From the NCBI GenBank assembly GCA_963729365.1, contig CAVSNQ010000012.1:67888-131887 (forward strand): a stretch of DNA of 64,000 bases, read 5' to 3'. Positions 61,720 through 64,000 of this stretch are shown here, one piece after another. A model generated the notes under the pieces. It made no database searches, had not been told where the DNA came from, and worked only from the letters and a program-made list of their open reading frames with translations. Position numbers and translations under genes: made by a program. Every line of letters begins with the position of its first letter. Positions within the stretch are counted from its first letter, which is position 1. The DNA is from JASHPR01 sp963729365 (GTDB lineage: Bacteria > Actinomycetota > Actinomycetes > Streptosporangiales > Streptosporangiaceae).

Positions 61720-63873
61720 TCAGGAGCTGGTGAGGATGACGAGTTGCTGGGTCGCTCGGGTCATCGCGACATAGCGGTCGACCGCTCCTTCGATACCCCT
61801 GCCGAACGCCTCCGGGTCGATGAGGACGACCAGGTCGAACTCGAGCCCCTTCGACAGCTCCGGGGTCAGCGACCGGACGCGGGACGTCGCCCGGAACGCG
61901 GGATCACCGATGACGCAGGCGATCCCGTCGGCATGCGCGGCGAGCCAGTCGTTAAGGATCGAGCCTAGGTCTGAGGCCGGTCCGTGCACGACGGGGATGC
62001 CGGTGCTGCGGATGGAGACCGGCACGTTGGCGTCCGGGAGCACGGCCCGGATGACCGGCTCGGCTTCCGTCATGACCTCTTCAGGCGTCCGGTAGTTGAT
62101 GCTCAGGGTGGCCAGGCGGATGCGGTCGAGCCCGATCCGCTCGAGCCGGTCCTGCCACGACTCCGTGAACCCGTGCCGGGCCTGGGCCCGGTCCCCGACG
62201 ACGGTGAAGCTCCGGGACGGGCAGCGGAGCAGCAGCATCTGCCACTCCGCGTCGGTCAGTTCCTGAGCCTCGTCCACGACGATGTGCGCGAACGGGCCGG
62301 CGAGCAAATCCGGGTCGGTGGCGGGCAGTGCGGCCTCATCGACCAGGGCGTCATGGAAGTCCTCGCCGCGCAGCATCGTCACCAGACCTACGCCGTATTC
62401 GTCGTCCGCGACCTCGCTCAGGTCGTCGACGACCCGGGCCATCTGCTCGCGTTCAGCGGCGACCGCGGCGTCATGCCGGCGCTTACGTCGTGGTGCCTCC
62501 GGGTCGCCGAGCCGCTGCCGTGCCGCGTCCAGGAGCGGCAGGTCGGACACCGTCCAGGCCTGGGCGTCCTCGCGCTGCAGCTTCTGGACGTCATCGGGGC
62601 TGAGCCAGGGAGCACACAGTCGCAGGTAGGCGGGTACCGACCACAGGTCTGCGACGAGGTCAGCCGCCCAGAGCAGCGGCCACGCCCTGTTGAGGGTCGC
62701 GAACAGTTCCTTGTTCTGCAGCAGCGACTTCCGGAGCAGGTCAGCCGAGACGTCGCCGCCGTGCTTGTCCATCAGGATCGTGAGCAGCTTCTCCCAGATC
62801 TGGTCGCGCGCCTCGTTGTGCGGGATACCAGGTTCTGGTGCCTCGAACGCCTCCGCCCAGTCGTCGGCGCTCAGCCAGATGTCGGACCAGTGGGTCTCGA
62901 CCGTCATCCCCGTGGCGGGCGGCTTCTCGTAGAACCTGACGGCCGTCTCGATCGCCTTCACCAGGTCCGCGGACGACTTCAAGCGGGAAACGTCCGGGTC
63001 GGTCTCGATCGTTGCTGCGGCTCCCTCGGCGACGAGGTCCCGCAGGGTGCAGGTCTGCACGCCCTCCTCGCCGAGGCTGGGGAGAACGTCGGAGACGTAG
63101 GCCAGGTAGGGCTGGTGCGGACCGACGAATAGCACGCCGCCCCGGCGGTGACCGAGGCGAGGGTCGGAGTAGAGGAGGTAGGCGGAGCGGTGCAGAGCGA
63201 CGACCGTCTTCCCCGTGCCCGGACCGCCGTCGACGACGAGAGCGCCGCGGGATCCCGCGCGGATGATGGCGTCCTGGTCGGCCTGGATGGTGCCGAGCAC
63301 GTCCCGCATCCGGGCCGACCGGCTGCTGCCCAGGCTGGCGATGAAGGCGGACTGGTCGTCGAGCGCGGCGTGCCCTTCAAGCCCGTCCGGGGTGAACACC
63401 TCGTCCCAGTAGTCGCTGACCCGGCCGCGGGTCCAGCGATACCTGCGGCGGCTGGCCAGACCCATCGGGTTGGCGTGGGTCGCTCCGAAGAACGGCTCAG
63501 CCGCGGGGGAGCGCCAGTCGAGCAGCAGCCGACGACCCGCGCTGTCGGTGAGGCCAAGTCGTCCGACGTAGACGGGCTCCGGGTTGCCTGCGCTGACCAT
63601 GTGCCCGAGGCACAGGTCCAAACCGAAGCGGCGCAGGACGCGCAGGCGAGCGGTCAGCCGGTGGATCTCCAGGTCCCGGTCCATCGCCGCCCGGCCTATG
63701 CCGCCGGGTGCCTTGAGCTCGGCATCAAGGCGGCCGGACAGGTCGGCGATCGACTGCTCGAGGCTCTCCGCGATGGCCTCGAAGTGCCGCTCGTCGTTCG
63801 CGATCAGCGCCGGGTCGGCCTTGGCGGAGAGGCGGTCCGGAAGGTCAAACGCGCTGGTAGTCAGGGGGTTCAC
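61720..63873 (-). CDS. helR: RNA-polymerase-recycling HelD-family ATPase (HelR-like)
   Basis: 717 residues from GTG 63873 (GGAG nine bases upstream). Motifs of superfamily 1 are present: P-loop VVDGGPGTGKTVVALHRSAY (near 215), Walker B AHIVVDEAQELTDAEW, VVGDRAQARHGF, SINYRTPEEV and YVAMTRATQQLV. An N-terminal arm with coiled coil (FEAIAESLEQSIADL) and the internal RFGLDLCLGH segment fit HelD/HelR, which removes stalled RNA polymerase from DNA and, for HelR, gives rifamycin tolerance in actinomycetes. A family-1 glycosyltransferase remnant directly precedes it. HelR versus another HelD is inferred. Confidence 0.87.
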   Translation of the reverse strand: MNPLTTSAFDLPDRLSAKADPALIANDERHFEAIAESLEQSIADLSGRLDAELKAPGGIGRAAMDRDLEIHRLTARLRVLRRFGLDLCLGHMVSAGNPEPVYVGRLGLTDSAGRRLLLDWRSPAAEPFFGATHANPMGLASRRRYRWTRGRVSDYWDEVFTPDGLEGHAALDDQSAFIASLGSSRSARMRDVLGTIQADQDAIIRAGSRGALVVDGGPGTGKTVVALHRSAYLLYSDPRLGHRRGGVLFVGPHQPYLAYVSDVLPSLGEEGVQTCTLRDLVAEGAAATIETDPDVSRLKSSADLVKAIETAVRFYEKPPATGMTVETHWSDIWLSADDWAEAFEAPEPGIPHNEARDQIWEKLLTILMDKHGGDVSADLLRKSLLQNKELFATLNRAWPLLWAADLVADLWSVPAYLRLCAPWLSPDDVQKLQREDAQAWTVSDLPLLDAARQRLGDPEAPRRKRRHDAAVAAEREQMARVVDDLSEVADDEYGVGLVTMLRGEDFHDALVDEAALPATDPDLLAGPFAHIVVDEAQELTDAEWQMLLLRCPSRSFTVVGDRAQARHGFTESWQDRLERIGLDRIRLATLSINYRTPEEVMTEAEPVIRAVLPDANVPVSIRSTGIPVVHGPASDLGSILNDWLAAHADGIACVIGDPAFRATSRVRSLTPELSKGLEFDLVVLIDPEAFGRGIEGAVDRYVAMTRATQQLVILTSS

Positions 63874-63877
63874 GGCA

Positions 63878-64000
63878 TCAGCTCCGACCTGAGGTCGCTG
63901 GCCGCCATTGGCCGCAGACCCGCACCTCCGCGCCGAGTATCCGCAACCGCACCGCGAGTCCCGCCAGCGGTTCGACGTCCCCGCGCGACCCATACGCTGA
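63878..64000 (-). pseudogene. 5' fragment of a family-1 glycosyltransferase (truncated)
   Basis: The frame running in from the window edge reads SAYGSRGDVEPLAGLAVRLR, then ILGAEVRVC, the N-terminal block of MGT-type UDP-sugar glycosyltransferases. After VRVC the sequence turns to GQWRPATSGRS and a stop at 63878-63880. Only about 40 residues of an expected 400 remain. The start codon lies beyond the window. It sits five bases in front of the helR start. Confidence 0.75.

Noticed and set aside
63874..64000. Rifamycin-associated element upstream of helR
   Set aside because: No clear inverted repeat of that kind was found; the interval is taken up by the glycosyltransferase remnant.

Overview
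The window is high-GC DNA (roughly 70 percent by eye) with dense genes, frequent GTG starts and GGAGG-type ribosome sites. The families present point to a filamentous, high-GC actinomycete: FxS RiPP system, ANTAR proteins, DUF5703, YVTN propellers, a topA to MFS/dTMP kinase to holB core block, and HelR. The MFS/dTMP kinase fusion would fit Streptosporangiales or relatives, but genus cannot be fixed from this sequence.

Layout. 1-14 kb: indolepyruvate ferredoxin oxidoreductase (5' end outside the window), a membrane SGNH hydrolase, two GT-C type membrane glycosyltransferases, a phospholipase-C-like phosphoesterase, a secreted YVTN propeller, and a membrane TrkA/RyR-like sensor. 14.2-22.8 kb: a complete FxS locus, consisting of a 58-residue precursor ending FNSAI (fxsA), a radical SAM/SPASM maturase fused to a HExxH domain (fxsB), a TIR-like protein (fxsC) and a MinD-like/TIR/NB-ARC/TPR protein (fxsT). 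It combines peptide crosslinking with immunity-type signalling modules and is the most interesting system here. 22.8-32.6 kb: mixed housekeeping and stress genes (alpha/beta hydrolase, DUF4242 protein, large LuxR regulator, 2OG oxygenase, GNAT, msrA, Fpg/Nei glycosylase, Rpf-like protein). 33-39 kb: a secreted subtilase with Trp-Asn-Gly repeats overlapping a membrane GGDEF/EAL protein, then a Tat-exported cholesterol-oxidase-like flavoprotein behind a KstR-like palindrome. 39-45 kb: STAS, two GAF/ANTAR proteins, DUF998, a desaturase, and an LLM oxidoreductase overlapping a TetR gene.

45-52 kb is a mobile-DNA graveyard: two serine recombinase remnants, an SDR gene with its middle deleted, an XRE antitoxin with a truncated toxin, a tyrosine recombinase fragment, and a DUF4062/NTPase/TPR gene. 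A copy of the 3' end of tRNA-Leu(GAG) lies at the far side of that last gene, so it appears to ride on a small tRNA-integrated island. 52-64 kb returns to core genes (M20 peptidase, DUF5703, topA, MFS/dTMP kinase, holB) and ends with HelR beside a truncated family-1 glycosyltransferase.

At least eight otherwise convincing genes carry a single reading-frame break. Several breaks lie in C/G runs and look like missing or added single bases, so many may be sequencing errors. The cholesterol-oxidase break looks like a real internal deletion. ANTAR, TetR, desaturase, holB, SGNH, subtilase and glycosyltransferase breaks should be read with that caution.
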